A stretch of DNA of 64,000 nt from DATAOG01 sp963753685 (GTDB lineage Bacteria > Pseudomonadota > Alphaproteobacteria > Geminicoccales > Geminicoccaceae): positions 434,001-498,000 of the forward strand of contig CAVWDE010000021.1 in NCBI GenBank assembly GCA_963753685.1. Reading direction: 5' to 3'. Each line of letters starts with the position of its first letter. Position 1 is the first letter of the stretch. Made by a program: the position numbers and the translations under genes. Positions 40,091-50,300 of this stretch are shown one piece after another. The notes beneath the pieces were generated by a model. The model did no database searches, was not told the origin of the DNA, and saw nothing but the letters and a program-made list of their open reading frames with translations.

Positions 40091-40948
40091 ATGTCCGGCC
40101 GCCCGCGCTTTCTGGTCGTCGACGGCTATGCGCGCGAGGGCCGCGAGGACCTGCGCGCGGGCGGCGCCAGCACCGCGGGCGAGCTCTACGACCGGATGCT
40201 GCGCAAGTGTGCACCCGGCGCCGCGGTCGAGATCCTCTATCCGGCCGACCCGGACGCGCAGCTGCCGGCCGGGGCCGCGATCGCGCAGTACGACGGCATC
40301 GCCTGGACCGGCTCGAGCCTCACGATCTTCAAGGACGATCCGCGGGTGCGGCCGCAGATCGAGCTCGCGAACGCCGCCTACACCGCGCGCCTGCCGAGCT
40401 TCGGCAGCTGCTGGGCGGCGCAGATCGCCGTGGTCGCGGCCGGCGGCCAGTGCGCCGCCAACCCCAGGGGCCGCGAGATGGGCCTCGCGCGCAAGATCAC
40501 GCTCACGCCCGAGGGCCGCGCCCACCCGCTCTACATCGGCAAGAAGTCGGTGTTCGACGGCTTCATCAGCCACGACGACGAGGTGACCCACCTGCCGCCC
40601 TCTGGGGTCCTGCTCGCGACCAACCGCTACACCCACGTCCAGGCGGTCGCGGTCACCCATCGAGGCGGCAGCTTCTGGGGCCTGCAATACCACCCCGAAT
40701 ACGACCTCCACGAGCTCGCCCGACTCTGCCACTGCCGGCGCCAGAAGCTCACCAACCTCGGCTTCTTCCGGGACCTCGACGCCGCCGACAGCTTCATCGG
40801 CCAGCTCGAGGCGCTGCACCAGGACCCGGGCCGCAAGGACCTCGCCTGGCTGCTCGGCATCGACGAGGACGTCATGAACGAGGACATCCGGCTGGCCGAG
40901 GTCCGCAACTGGATCGAGCAGCTGGTGCTGCCATGCCTGCGCTCGTGA
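40091..40948 (+). CDS. Class I glutamine amidotransferase-like protein
   Basis: A 285-residue GATase1-fold protein. The nucleophile elbow is FGSCWAAQI, the His/Glu pair is in GLQYHPEYDL, and ISHDDEVTHLPP matches the region before it in GMP-synthase-like stand-alone amidotransferases. A C-terminal extension of about 60 helical residues follows the triad. Such proteins hydrolyse gamma-glutamyl compounds or glutamine; no synthetase partner is nearby. It is colinear with the HAD and SDR genes and may share their transcript. Confidence 0.85.
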   Translation: MSGRPRFLVVDGYAREGREDLRAGGASTAGELYDRMLRKCAPGAAVEILYPADPDAQLPAGAAIAQYDGIAWTGSSLTIFKDDPRVRPQIELANAAYTARLPSFGSCWAAQIAVVAAGGQCAANPRGREMGLARKITLTPEGRAHPLYIGKKSVFDGFISHDDEVTHLPPSGVLLATNRYTHVQAVAVTHRGGSFWGLQYHPEYDLHELARLCHCRRQKLTNLGFFRDLDAADSFIGQLEALHQDPGRKDLAWLLGIDEDVMNEDIRLAEVRNWIEQLVLPCLRS

Positions 40949-40970
40949 GCCGACCCGGCCGGAGCCGGCC

Positions 40971-41015
40971 CAGCTGGAGCTCGCCCAGCTGGAGCTCGCC
41001 CAGCTGGAGCTCGCG
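40971..41015 (+). repeat. Three tandem copies of a 15-base repeat before an SDR start
   Basis: CAGCTGGAGCTCGCC occurs three times without a gap (the last copy ends in CG), and the ATG of the SDR gene follows immediately at 41016. Each copy contains a GGAG, so the array may act as the leader and ribosome-binding region. Because 15 is a multiple of three, copy-number change would keep frame in any read-through peptide. No upstream start codon is in frame. Confidence 0.9.
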
Positions 41016-41801
41016 ATGACCGGCGTCGCGACCCGCCCGGTCGCCCTGGTGACCGGCGGCCGGCGCGGCATCGGGCGGGCCTGCGCCCTGGCGCTCGCCG
41101 AGGCGGGCTTCGATCTGGTGCTGGTCGACCTCGAACGCGACGCCGACGCCGACGAGACGCTGGCCGGCATCGGCGAACGCGGCGGCCACGGCGCCTTCCT
41201 GGTCGCCGACATCGCCGATCTCGGCGGCCAGGCGCAGCTGGTCGACGACGTCTTCGAGGCCTTCGGCAGGCTCGACTGCCTGGTCAACAACGCCGGCATT
41301 ACGGTGCTCTCGCGCGGCGACCTGCTCGAGGTCTCGGTCGCGAGCTACGATCGTTGCCTGAGCGTCAACCTGCGCGCCCCGTTCTTTCTCACCCAGGAGA
41401 TCGCGCGCCGCATGCTGAGGGTGCCGCCGGCCGCCGGCGCACCGCCGCGCTCGATCGTCACCATCACCTCGGTCAACGCCGAGATCGTCTCGCTCAGCCG
41501 CGGCGAATACTGCATCTCCAAGGCCGGCGCCTCGATGCTGACCCGGCTGTTCGCGCTCCGCCTGGCCGGCCACGGCATCGGCGTCTACGAGGTCCGCCCG
41601 GGTGTCATCCGGACCGCCATGACCGCGCCCGTGGCCGAGCGCTACGAGCAGGCGATCGCGGGCGGGCTCAGCCACATCGCCCGCTGGGGCGAGGCGGAGG
41701 ACGTCGGCCGGACGGTCGCGACGCTGGCTGCGGGCGGCCTGCCGTTCAGCGTCGGTCAGGTGGTGTACGTCGACGGGGGGCTGAATTTGCCGGCGTTCTG
41801 A
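41016..41801 (+). CDS. Short-chain dehydrogenase/reductase (FabG-like)
   Basis: A 261-residue classical SDR. The Rossmann motif TGGRRGIG is near residue 14, NNAG is present, ITSVNAEI supplies the catalytic Ser, and YCISK gives the Tyr/Lys pair. VRPGVIRTAMT follows the active site, and VYVDGGLNL is the standard C-terminus. It is probably NAD(P)-dependent, acting on a small keto or hydroxy compound. The start is defined by the tandem repeat just upstream. Its last 56 bases overlap a small convergent gene. Confidence 0.9.
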   Translation: MTGVATRPVALVTGGRRGIGRACALALAEAGFDLVLVDLERDADADETLAGIGERGGHGAFLVADIADLGGQAQLVDDVFEAFGRLDCLVNNAGITVLSRGDLLEVSVASYDRCLSVNLRAPFFLTQEIARRMLRVPPAAGAPPRSIVTITSVNAEIVSLSRGEYCISKAGASMLTRLFALRLAGHGIGVYEVRPGVIRTAMTAPVAERYEQAIAGGLSHIARWGEAEDVGRTVATLAAGGLPFSVGQVVYVDGGLNLPAF

Positions 41802-42066
41802 CCGGCTGGAACGGCGGCGGCTCGCGGCCGCCCTCGGTGAGCTCCCCCCAGAGCGCGCTGCCGGCCGCGGTCGGGATCCAGACCGCACCCGGCCCGTTGG
41901 CCCAGCCGCGCGCCACGATCAGGCCGGCCGCAGCCAGCTCCTCGACCGCCCAGGCGGCGTCGAAGTGCCGGTCGAGCATGGCGCCCGAGATGCCGCGCAC
42001 CGGCTTCGGCATCGCGCACAGGCGCTCGAGGATGCGGAAATGGATGCTGTCGCGTTCGATCGACAT
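41746..42066 (-). CDS. Small hypothetical protein, possibly winged-helix-like
   Basis: A 106-residue open frame with a plausible globular core (DSIHFRILERLCAMP, DRHFDAAWAVEELAAAGLIVARGW) and a Pro/Arg-rich tail. The helix pattern of the core loosely resembles small helix-turn-helix or ArsR-like proteins, but no family is recognised. The tail runs over the 3' end of the convergent SDR gene, so the true stop may be correct yet the tail non-structured. It is divergent from the second SDR gene, which it might regulate. Existence is moderately supported by the fit between coding quality and intergenic position. Confidence 0.5.
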   Translation of the reverse strand: MSIERDSIHFRILERLCAMPKPVRGISGAMLDRHFDAAWAVEELAAAGLIVARGWANGPGAVWIPTAAGSALWGELTEGGREPPPFQPVRTPANSAPRRRTPPDRR

Positions 42067-42141
42067 GGGCCATGTATGTTTCCCAAGCACGCACGGTTGT
42101 AAAGCGCCGCGATGACCTCGGGCGCACAGTTGGAGACAACG

Positions 42142-42906
42142 ATGTCGGAGCTGTTCTCGCTCGACGGCCAGGTCGCCCTGATCACCGGCAGCTCGCGCGG
42201 CCTGGGCTTCGCCATGGCCGAGGCGCTCGCCGAGCACGGCGCGCTCGTGATCCTCAACGGGCGCGATCCGGCGACCCTGGAGAGCCGCGCCGAGGGCCTC
42301 CGGCAACGCGGCTACCGGGCGGAGGCGATGGCCTTCGACGTCACCGACGGCCCCGCTACCGCCGCCGCGATCCAGGACCTAGCCGACCGCCATGGCCGGC
42401 TGGATGTGCTGGTCAACAACGCCGGCATCCAGCACCGCGTGCCGCTCACCGAATGGGCGGACGCCGACTGGGAGCGGGTCATCGCGGCCAATCTCTCGGC
42501 CTGCTTCAGGAGCGCCCGCGAGGCGGCCAGGGTGATGCTGCACCAGGGCTCGGGCCGGATCATCAGCACGGGCTCGGTGGTCGCCATCCTCGCCCGGCCG
42601 ACCGTGCATGCCTATGTCGCCGCCAAAGCCGGGCTGCATGCGCTCACCCGCTCGATGGCGGCCGAGCTCGGACCGCGCGGGATCACGGTCAACGCCATCG
42701 CACCCGGGTACTTCGCCACCGAGATGAACACCGCCCTGCTCGCGGACCAGGCGTTCACCGCCTGGGTCGAGCACCGCACCCCGCTCGGCCGCTGGGCCCG
42801 ACCCGAGGAGATCGGCGGCGCCGTGGTCTTCCTGGCCGCCAAAGCCGGCGCCTACGTCAACGGCCACGTCCTGGTGGTCGACGGCGGCCTGTCGGTGACG
42901 CTCTAG
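42142..42906 (+). CDS. Gluconate 5-dehydrogenase-like SDR
   Basis: A 254-residue classical SDR. LFSLDGQVALITGSSRGLG is the typical opening of gluconate 5-dehydrogenase (IdnO/Gno) relatives. NNAGIQHRVPL carries the NNAG motif, with ISTGSVV for the Ser and YVAAK for the Tyr/Lys pair. VNAIAPGYFATEMNTAL and LVVDGGLSVTL complete the family pattern. It likely reduces 5-keto-gluconate or a similar sugar acid, but substrate preference within this group is variable. GGAG lies nine bases before the ATG. Confidence 0.88.
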   Translation: MSELFSLDGQVALITGSSRGLGFAMAEALAEHGALVILNGRDPATLESRAEGLRQRGYRAEAMAFDVTDGPATAAAIQDLADRHGRLDVLVNNAGIQHRVPLTEWADADWERVIAANLSACFRSAREAARVMLHQGSGRIISTGSVVAILARPTVHAYVAAKAGLHALTRSMAAELGPRGITVNAIAPGYFATEMNTALLADQAFTAWVEHRTPLGRWARPEEIGGAVVFLAAKAGAYVNGHVLVVDGGLSVTL

Positions 42907-43082
42907 CAGACTGGACGCGGCGCGCGGGCGCAGGCCGCGCCTATTGTCGTGATCGCCCTGCGGGCCTAGATTTGCTAAGCATCCTGGGCGAGGGTACCGA
43001 CGGCATCGGGCCGCTCCAGGATTGCCACGATAACCGCCTCGAGTTCGGGGCACCCAGGGTGTGCCGCGGGCGCGCCTGAGGA

Positions 43083-44177
43083 GTGAGCGCCGGGACGCCT
43101 GCCGTGAAGGCCTTCGCCCAGATCATCGTTGCTGTGTGCATGCTGGCCGCGGCCGGCGGCGCCTGGTGGTATTTCTACGCCTTGCCGGCGGCCGGCGGCG
43201 CCGCCCAGCCGGCGGCGCACGCCAACATGGAGATCCCGGTCGAGACCGCGATGGTCACGGTCGGGCCGATCCAGCGCCGCCTGACCGCGGTCGGCTCGCT
43301 GCGCTCCAACGAATCCGTGATCATCCGCCCGGAGATCGCCGGCCGGATCGCCGAGTTCAAGTTCCAGGAGGGCCAACCCGTCAAGCAGGGGCAGCCGCTG
43401 GTGGTGCTCGACGACAGCGTCTACCGCGCCCAGGTCGAGCAGGTCCAGGCCTCGTTGGAGCTCAGTCAGTCCAACTACGACCGCGCGATCGATCTCTTGA
43501 ATCGCAAGGTCGGGACCACCAAGGCGCGTGACGAGGCGATCTCCCAGCTGCGCGCCGACCAGGCCTCGCTCGAGCTCGCCAAGGCGCGGCTCGACAAGAC
43601 CGTGATCAGGGCGCCGTTCGATGGCGTGGTCGGACTGCGCAAGGAGTCGGTCGGCGACTTCGTCGACGTCGGCACGGACATTGTCAACGTCGAGCAGATC
43701 GATCCGCTCAAGGTCGATTTCCGGGTCGCCGAGGTCTACGTCGGCGCGGTCAAGCCGGGCCAGAAGCTCGATCTCGGGGTCGACGCCTTCGCTGGCGAGA
43801 AGTTCACCGGCGAGGTCTATGCGATCGATCCGCTGATCGACGAGAGCGGCCGCAGCATCTTGCTGCGCGCCCGCCTGCCCAACTCGGACCGGCGCCTGCG
43901 GCCGGGGCTGTTCGCCCGGGTCAGCCTGGTCCTGAACGAGCGCGAAGACGCCATCCAGGTGCCCGAGCAGGCGCTGGTGCCGCAGGGCCAGGAGCAGTTC
44001 GTGTTCAAGGTGGAGGGCGGCAAGGTCGCGTTCACCAAGGTCAAGGTCGGCATCCGCCGCAACGGCATGGCCGAGATCGTCGAGGGGCTCGCCCCCAATG
44101 ACGAGGTGGTGACCGCCGGTCAGCTCAAGATCAGAGACGGCGCGGCGGTCAAGCCGGTGCCCAAAGCGGAGGCCTGA
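43083..44177 (+). CDS. RND efflux periplasmic adaptor (membrane fusion protein)
   Basis: A 364-residue HlyD/AcrA-type adaptor with an N-terminal membrane helix (IIVAVCMLAAAGGAWWYFYAL). The lipoyl half-motifs are GRIAEFKFQEGQPVKQGQPL and VIRAPFDGVVGLRKESVGDFV, separated by a short coiled-coil hairpin (QVEQVQASLELSQSNYDRAI). Beta-barrel and membrane-proximal domains follow (GLFARVSLVL, GQLKIRDGAAV). The GTG at 43083 has a poorly spaced GAGGA; a GTG at 43104 is an alternative. The permease gene starts 5 bases after its stop. No outer-membrane channel gene is nearby. Confidence 0.92.
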   Translation: MSAGTPAVKAFAQIIVAVCMLAAAGGAWWYFYALPAAGGAAQPAAHANMEIPVETAMVTVGPIQRRLTAVGSLRSNESVIIRPEIAGRIAEFKFQEGQPVKQGQPLVVLDDSVYRAQVEQVQASLELSQSNYDRAIDLLNRKVGTTKARDEAISQLRADQASLELAKARLDKTVIRAPFDGVVGLRKESVGDFVDVGTDIVNVEQIDPLKVDFRVAEVYVGAVKPGQKLDLGVDAFAGEKFTGEVYAIDPLIDESGRSILLRARLPNSDRRLRPGLFARVSLVLNEREDAIQVPEQALVPQGQEQFVFKVEGGKVAFTKVKVGIRRNGMAEIVEGLAPNDEVVTAGQLKIRDGAAVKPVPKAEA

Positions 44178-44182
44178 CGCCC

Positions 44183-47100
44183 GTGGTCCTGTCCGATCTC
44201 TCGATCCGCCGGCCGGTGCTGGCGACCGTGATGTCGCTGGTGGTGGGACTGGTCGGCCTGATCGCCTACGGCCGGCTGACCGTGCGCGAGTACCCGAAGA
44301 TCGATGAGCCCGTGGTCACGGTCGAGACCAACTTCAAGGGCGCATCCTCGGACATCATCGAAAGCCAGGTCACCCAGATCCTCGAGGAGTCGCTGTCCGG
44401 CATCGAGGGCATCGACTACATGAGCTCGATCAGCCGCCAGGAGAAAAGCCAGATCACGATCCGCTTCCGACTCGACCGCGACCCCGACGCCGCCGCCAAC
44501 GACGTCCGCGACCGGGTCAGCCGGGTGCGCTCCCTGCTGCCCGACGAGATCGACGAGCCGGTGATCGCCAAGGTCGAGGCCGACGCCCAGCCGATCCTCT
44601 ATCTGGCGTTCTCGTCCGATCGCCACACGGCCCTCGAGGTGACCGATTTCGCCGACCGCTTCGTCAAGGACCGGTTGCAGAATCTGCCCGGCGTTGCGGA
44701 TGTGCGCATCTTCGGCGAGCGCCGCTACGCCATGCGCATCTGGCTCGATGCCGCACGCCTGGCCGCCTACCACCTGACGCCGCAGGACGTCGAGACCGCG
44801 CTCACGCGCCAGAACATCGAGATCCCGGCCGGCCGGATCGAGAGCTCGGCGCGCGAGTTCACGGTCGTCAGCCAGACCGACCTCAAGACGCCGCAGCAGT
44901 TCGAGGACATCATCCTGCGCGAGGACAGCGGCTATCCGGTCCGGCTCGGCGACGTCGCCCATGCCGATCTCGGGCCGGTCGACCACCGCGTCAACGTCCG
45001 TTACAACGGCCGCAGCGCCGTCGCTCTGGGCGTGGTCAAGCAGGCCACCGCCAACCCGCTCGATATCGGCAAGGAGGTCGAGAAGGAGCTGCCGCTCATC
45101 CAGCAAGAGCTGCCCGAGGGCATGCGTACCGACATGGCCTACAACAGCTCGATCTTCATCAGCCACTCGATCCAGGCCGTGTTCGAGACCATCGGCGAGG
45201 CGATCGTGCTGGTCGTGCTGGTGATCTTCTTCTTCCTGCGCTCGTGGCGCGCGACCCTGATCCCCTTGGTCACCATCCCGGTCAGCCTGGTGGGCGCGTT
45301 CGCGCTCATGTACGCCTGCAACTTCAGCATCAACACGCTGACCCTGCTGGCGCTGGTCCTGGCGATCGGCCTCGTGGTCGACGACGCGATCGTGATGCTC
45401 GAGAACATCCACCGCCACGTCGAGGCCGGCATGAAGCCGGTCCAGGCGGCGCTGGTCGGCTCCAAGGAGATCGGCTTCGCGGTGCTGGCGATGACCGTGA
45501 CGCTCGCCTCGGTCTACGCGCCGATCGGCTTCATGCAGGGGCGCACCGGCAAGCTGTTCACCGAGTTCGCCTGGTCGCTCGCCGGGGCGGTGCTGGTCTC
45601 CGGCTTCGTCGCCCTCTCGCTGTCGCCGATGATGTGCAGCAAGATGCTGCGCCACCAGGAGAAGCACAACATCTTCTACCGGGTGATCGAGCGCGGCATC
45701 GTGGGCCTGACCAGCGGCTACCGGCGCGCCCTCGCCGTGACCCTCGGCGCGCGCTGGCTGGTGGTGCTGGCGGGCCTGCTGGTCGCCGGCTCCAGCTACT
45801 TCCTGTTCACCACCCTCAAGTCCGAGCTGGCGCCGACCGAGGATCGCGGCGTGTTCATGGGCATCGGCCTCGCCCCCGAAGGCTCGACCCTCGACTTCAC
45901 CGATCACTACGCCAAGCAGATGGAGGCGATCTACAAGCAGGTACCGGAGATCGAGCACTATTTCGTGGTCGCGGGCTATCCGGTGGTCAGCCAGGTGATC
46001 GCCTTCGCCCGCCTGGTCGACTGGGAGAAGCGGGATCGCAAGCAGCAGGCGATCTCGGCCTCGCTGGCGCCGAAGTTCTTCGGCATCCCGGGTCTGCTCG
46101 CGTTCCCGGTCAATCCGCCCTCGCTCGGCCAGCGCTTCACCGACAAGCCCGTGCAGTTCGTGGTCCAGACGTCGCAGCCCTACGAACAGCTGCAGATCAT
46201 GGTCGACAAGCTCCTCGAGGCCGCCCGCCAGTACCCAGGCATGGTCAATCTCGACAGCGACCTCAAGCTCAACAAGCCGCAGCTCAGGATCGACCTCGAC
46301 CGCGACAAGGTCGCCGCCATGGGCCTCGAGGTCGATACCGTCGGGCGGACGCTCGAGACCCTGCTCGGCGGCCGCCAGGTCACCCGCTTCAAGCGCAACG
46401 GCAAGCAGTATGACGTGATCGTGCAGATCGCCGACCTCGACCGGCGCAACCCGGACGACCTGTCCTCGATCTACGTCCGCAACCCGCACGGCGTCATGGT
46501 GCCGATGAGCAACATCATCAAGGTGACCGAGGAGGTGGCGCCCAAGGAGCTGAACCACTTCAACAAGCTGCGCTCGGCGACCCTGACCGCGACCATCGCC
46601 CCGGGCTACACACTGGGCGACGCGCTCGATTACCTGGACAGTGCCGCCCAGAAGGTGCTGCCCGCCTCGGCCCAGGTCGACTACGCCGGCCAGTCGCGCG
46701 AGTTCAAGGAAAGCGCCAGCAGCCTCTATGTCACCTTCGTCCTCGCGCTCGCCTTCATCTACCTGGTGCTATCAGCCCAGTTCGAGAGCTTCGTCGACCC
46801 CCTGATCATCATGCTGACCGTGCCGCTCTCGATGACCGGCGCCCTGATCGCCCTGCACCTGTCCCACAACACGCTGAATGTCTACAGCCAGATCGGGCTG
46901 ATCACCCTGATCGGGCTGATCACCAAGCACGGCATCCTGATCGTCGAGTTCTCGAACCAGCTGCAGGAGCAGGGGCGGACCAAGTTCGAGGCCGTGATCG
47001 AGGCCGCCGGCCTGCGGCTGCGGCCAATCCTGATGACCACCGGCGCCATGGTGCTGGGCGCGATCCCGCTGGCGCTCGCGTCCGGGGCGGGCGCCGAGAG

Positions 47101-47275
47101 CCGCTCGCAGATCGGCTGGGTGATCGTCGGCGGCATCTCGTTCGGCACGCTGTTCACGCTGTTCGTGGTGCCGACCGCCTACACGCTGCTCGCCCGCACC
47201 CGCCACCCGGCAGTGGCGAAAGCCCGCGAGCCAGCCGGCCACGACCACCTGCCGGAGCCTCAGCCGGCGGAGTAG
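44183..47275 (+). CDS. RND efflux pump inner-membrane transporter (HAE1 type)
   Basis: A 1,030-residue RND transporter of normal length. SIRRPVLATVMSLVVGLVGLIAY is helix 1; two large periplasmic loops follow helices 1 and 7. Helix 4 carries the proton-relay aspartates D400/D401 in AIGLVVDDAIVMLENIHRH. The second half shows SAQFESFVDPLIIMLTVPLS and KHGILIVEFSNQLQEQG. It exports drugs, solvents or lipids by proton antiport, together with the upstream adaptor. The GTG start follows GGAGG. The gene is convergent with the coiled-coil gene, with only 61 bases between stops. Confidence 0.95.
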   Translation: MVLSDLSIRRPVLATVMSLVVGLVGLIAYGRLTVREYPKIDEPVVTVETNFKGASSDIIESQVTQILEESLSGIEGIDYMSSISRQEKSQITIRFRLDRDPDAAANDVRDRVSRVRSLLPDEIDEPVIAKVEADAQPILYLAFSSDRHTALEVTDFADRFVKDRLQNLPGVADVRIFGERRYAMRIWLDAARLAAYHLTPQDVETALTRQNIEIPAGRIESSAREFTVVSQTDLKTPQQFEDIILREDSGYPVRLGDVAHADLGPVDHRVNVRYNGRSAVALGVVKQATANPLDIGKEVEKELPLIQQELPEGMRTDMAYNSSIFISHSIQAVFETIGEAIVLVVLVIFFFLRSWRATLIPLVTIPVSLVGAFALMYACNFSINTLTLLALVLAIGLVVDDAIVMLENIHRHVEAGMKPVQAALVGSKEIGFAVLAMTVTLASVYAPIGFMQGRTGKLFTEFAWSLAGAVLVSGFVALSLSPMMCSKMLRHQEKHNIFYRVIERGIVGLTSGYRRALAVTLGARWLVVLAGLLVAGSSYFLFTTLKSELAPTEDRGVFMGIGLAPEGSTLDFTDHYAKQMEAIYKQVPEIEHYFVVAGYPVVSQVIAFARLVDWEKRDRKQQAISASLAPKFFGIPGLLAFPVNPPSLGQRFTDKPVQFVVQTSQPYEQLQIMVDKLLEAARQYPGMVNLDSDLKLNKPQLRIDLDRDKVAAMGLEVDTVGRTLETLLGGRQVTRFKRNGKQYDVIVQIADLDRRNPDDLSSIYVRNPHGVMVPMSNIIKVTEEVAPKELNHFNKLRSATLTATIAPGYTLGDALDYLDSAAQKVLPASAQVDYAGQSREFKESASSLYVTFVLALAFIYLVLSAQFESFVDPLIIMLTVPLSMTGALIALHLSHNTLNVYSQIGLITLIGLITKHGILIVEFSNQLQEQGRTKFEAVIEAAGLRLRPILMTTGAMVLGAIPLALASGAGAESRSQIGWVIVGGISFGTLFTLFVVPTAYTLLARTRHPAVAKAREPAGHDHLPEPQPAE

Positions 47276-47336
47276 CCTCAGGCGCGCGGCCAGGTGTGAC
47301 TTTGCCACGCCGCCCTGAAGCTGGTGCCCGCCGCGG

Positions 47337-50300
47337 TCACTGGTCGGCGAGGGCATCCTCCTCCGCGGCGAGCGTGCCCACCCTGATCTGATAGCGCGCG
47401 CTCGCCTGCTGGCTCGCCTCCAGGAGCCGCTGCCCGGCATGGCTCAGCCCGGCGGCCAACTCGGCGACGGTGGTCTGCGCCGCCTCGAGCCGATCCCTGC
47501 TCTCGGCCGCTTCGGTCTGGAGCGCGGCATGGCTGCTCTGCAAGTCGGCGAACTGGTCGGCGAGCGCGTCCTGTTCCTCGATCAGCGCCTTGACCTTGGC
47601 CTGCCACCGCGCGCTCACCTCATGGCTCGCCTCCAGCGCCTCCTGGAGGTCGGCGTTGCGCTCCTCGAGGGTCTCGATCTCGCTGCCGGCGCGGGCCAAC
47701 CGTTGCTCGAGCGTGGCGCGTGCGCGCTCCGCGACCGCGAGCCCGCCCACGGCTTCCTCGACTCGATCTTCGAGCGCCTCGGCGTTGGCCTGCAACGCAG
47801 CCACCTGATCGGTCAGCCGGTCGCGCTCGGTCGCCAGGCCCCGCGATCTTCGTCTGCGCCGCCTCGAGCAGACCCTTGGCTTTGCTCTCGAAGGCCTCGT
47901 GGTCGGCGCGCAAGGCCGCGAGCTGGCCGGCGGACGCGTCCTGCTCGGCGGTCAGCGCCGCCACTCTGGCCTGCGCGCTCGCGCTCGCCTCCCGGCTCGC
48001 CGCCAGCGCCTGCTGGAGGTCGGCGGTGCGGCCACCGAGGGCCTCGATGTCGCTCTCGGCGCGCGCCAACTGCTGCTCCAGCGCATCACGCGCGCGCTCC
48101 GCGGCCGCGAGCGCGCCGGCAGCCGCCTCGACCCGACCTTCGAGGGCATCGTTGGTGGCCCGCAGCGCGGCGATCTGACCGATCAGCTGGTCGCGCTCGG
48201 TCCCGAGGTCCGCGATCTGAGCGCTCGACTGCGCGCGCTCCGCTTCCAGTCCCGCGATCGTGGTCTGCGCCGCCTCAAGCTGACCCTTGGTCTCAGCCGC
48301 CTCGGTCTGGAGCACACCGTGGCGGCTCTGCAGGGCCGCGAGCTGGCCGGCGAGCGCGTCCTGCTCGGCGGTCAGCGCCGCCACTCTGGCCTGCGCGCGC
48401 GCGCAGGCCTCCCGGCTCGCCGCCAGCGCCTGCTGGAGGGCGGCCGTGCGGTCCTCGAGCGTCCCGATGTCGCGCTCGGCGCCGGCCAGCTGCTGCTCCA
48501 GCGTGGCGCGGGCGCGCTCCCCGGCCGCGAGCATGCCGGCGGTCGCCTCGACCCGAGCTTCGAGCGCATCGTTGGCGGACTGCAGCGCGGCGATCTGATC
48601 GTTCAGCTGGTCGCGCTCGGACCCTAGTCCGGCGATCTGAGCGCTCAACCGGGCGCGCTCGGTCTCCAGCCCGGCCACCGACCCGCGCAGCCGGTCACGC
48701 TCCGTCCCGAGCTCCGCGACCGTCGTCTGCGCCGTCTCGAGCCGACCCTTCACCTCAGCCGCTTCGGTCTGGAACGCGGCATGGCGGCTCTGCAAGGCCG
48801 CGTGTTGGCCGGCGAGCTCGTCCTGCTCGGCGGTCAGCTCCTCGACCCTGGCCTGCCACCGCGCGCCCGCCTCCCGGCTCGCCGCCAGCGCCTGCTGCAG
48901 CTCGGCGGTGCGGCTCTCGAGGGCCTCGATCTCGCGCGCGGCGCGCGCCCACTGCTGCTCGAGCGCATCACGCGCACGCTCCGCCCCCGCGAGCGCGCCG
49001 GCGGTCGCCTCGACCCGCCCTTCGAGGGCATCGTTGCTGGCCTGCATCGCGGCGATCTGAGCGCTCAACTGCGCGCGCTCCGCGGCCAGCTCTGCGCTGG
49101 TGGTCTGCGCCGCCTCGAGCTGACCCTTCGTCTCAGCCGCTTCGGTCTGGAGCACGCCGTGGCGGCTCTGCAAGGCCGCGTGCTGGTCGGCGAGTGCTGC
49201 CTGCTCGGCGGTCAGCGCGTCCACCCTGGCCTGGGACCGCGTACTCGCTTCCCGGCTCGCCGCCAGCGCCTGCTGCAACTCGGCCGTGCGGCCCTCGAGG
49301 GTCCCGATCTCGCCCTCGGCGCCGGCCAGCTGCTGCTCGAGGGTGGCGCGCGCGCTGGCGGCCTCTTCGACCCGAGCTTCGAGCGCATCGTTGCTGGCCC
49401 GCAGCGCAGCGATCTGACCGGTCAGCTGGTCGCGCTCGGTCCGAAGGCCTGCGATCTGAGCGCTCAACTGCGCGCGCTCGGTCTCCAGCCCCGCGATGGT
49501 GGTCTGCGCCGCCTCGAGCCGAGCCTTCGTCTCGGCCGCTTCGCTCTGAAGCGCGCCGTGGCGGCTCTGCAAAGCCGCGTGCTGGCTGGCGAGCGCGTCC
49601 TGCTCCGCGGTCAGGGCCTCCACCCGGGCCTGCGACTGGATGCTTGCCTGCCGGCTCGCCGCCAGCGCCTGCTGGAGTTCGGCGCTGCGGTTCTCGAGCG
49701 TCCCGATCTCTCGTCCTGCGCTCGCCAGCTGCTGCTCCAGCAGGTCACGCTCGCGCTCGGCGGCGGCGCGCGCGGCCGCGGCCTCCTCGACCCGAGCTTC
49801 GAGCCCATGGTTGGTGGCCTGCAGCGCGGCGATCTGAGCGTTCAGCTCACCGCGATCGGTCCCCAGGCCCGCGATCTGAGCGCTCAGCCGGTCGCGCTCG
49901 CGCTCCAGCTCCGCGACCGTGGTCTGCGCCGCCTCGAGCCGATCCCTGGTCTCGGCCGCTTCGGTCTGGAGCGTTGCATGGTGGCTCTGCAAGGCCGCGT
50001 GTTGGCTCGTGAGCGCGTCCTGCTCCGCGGTCAGCGCTTCTTCCCGGGCGTGCGAGCGGGCACTCGCCTCCTGGCTCGCCGCCAGGGCCTGCTGGAGCTC
50101 GGCGGTGCGGCCCCCGAGGGTCTCGATCTCACGCCCGGCGCCGGCCAGCTGCTGCTCGAGCGTGGCGCGGGCGCGCTCCGCCACCGCGGCCGCAGCGGCG
50201 GCCTGCTCGATCCGAGCTTCGAGCACACCGTTGTTCGTCTGCAGCCCCGCGACCTGATCGTTCAGCTGGGACCGTTCCGTCAGCAAACCCGCGCTCTGGG

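Noticed and set aside
44120..46558. 812-codon minus-strand frame opposite the RND transporter
   Set aside because: His/Asp/Arg/Gly-rich composition typical of the antisense of GC-rich codons; the plus strand encodes a full RND pump.
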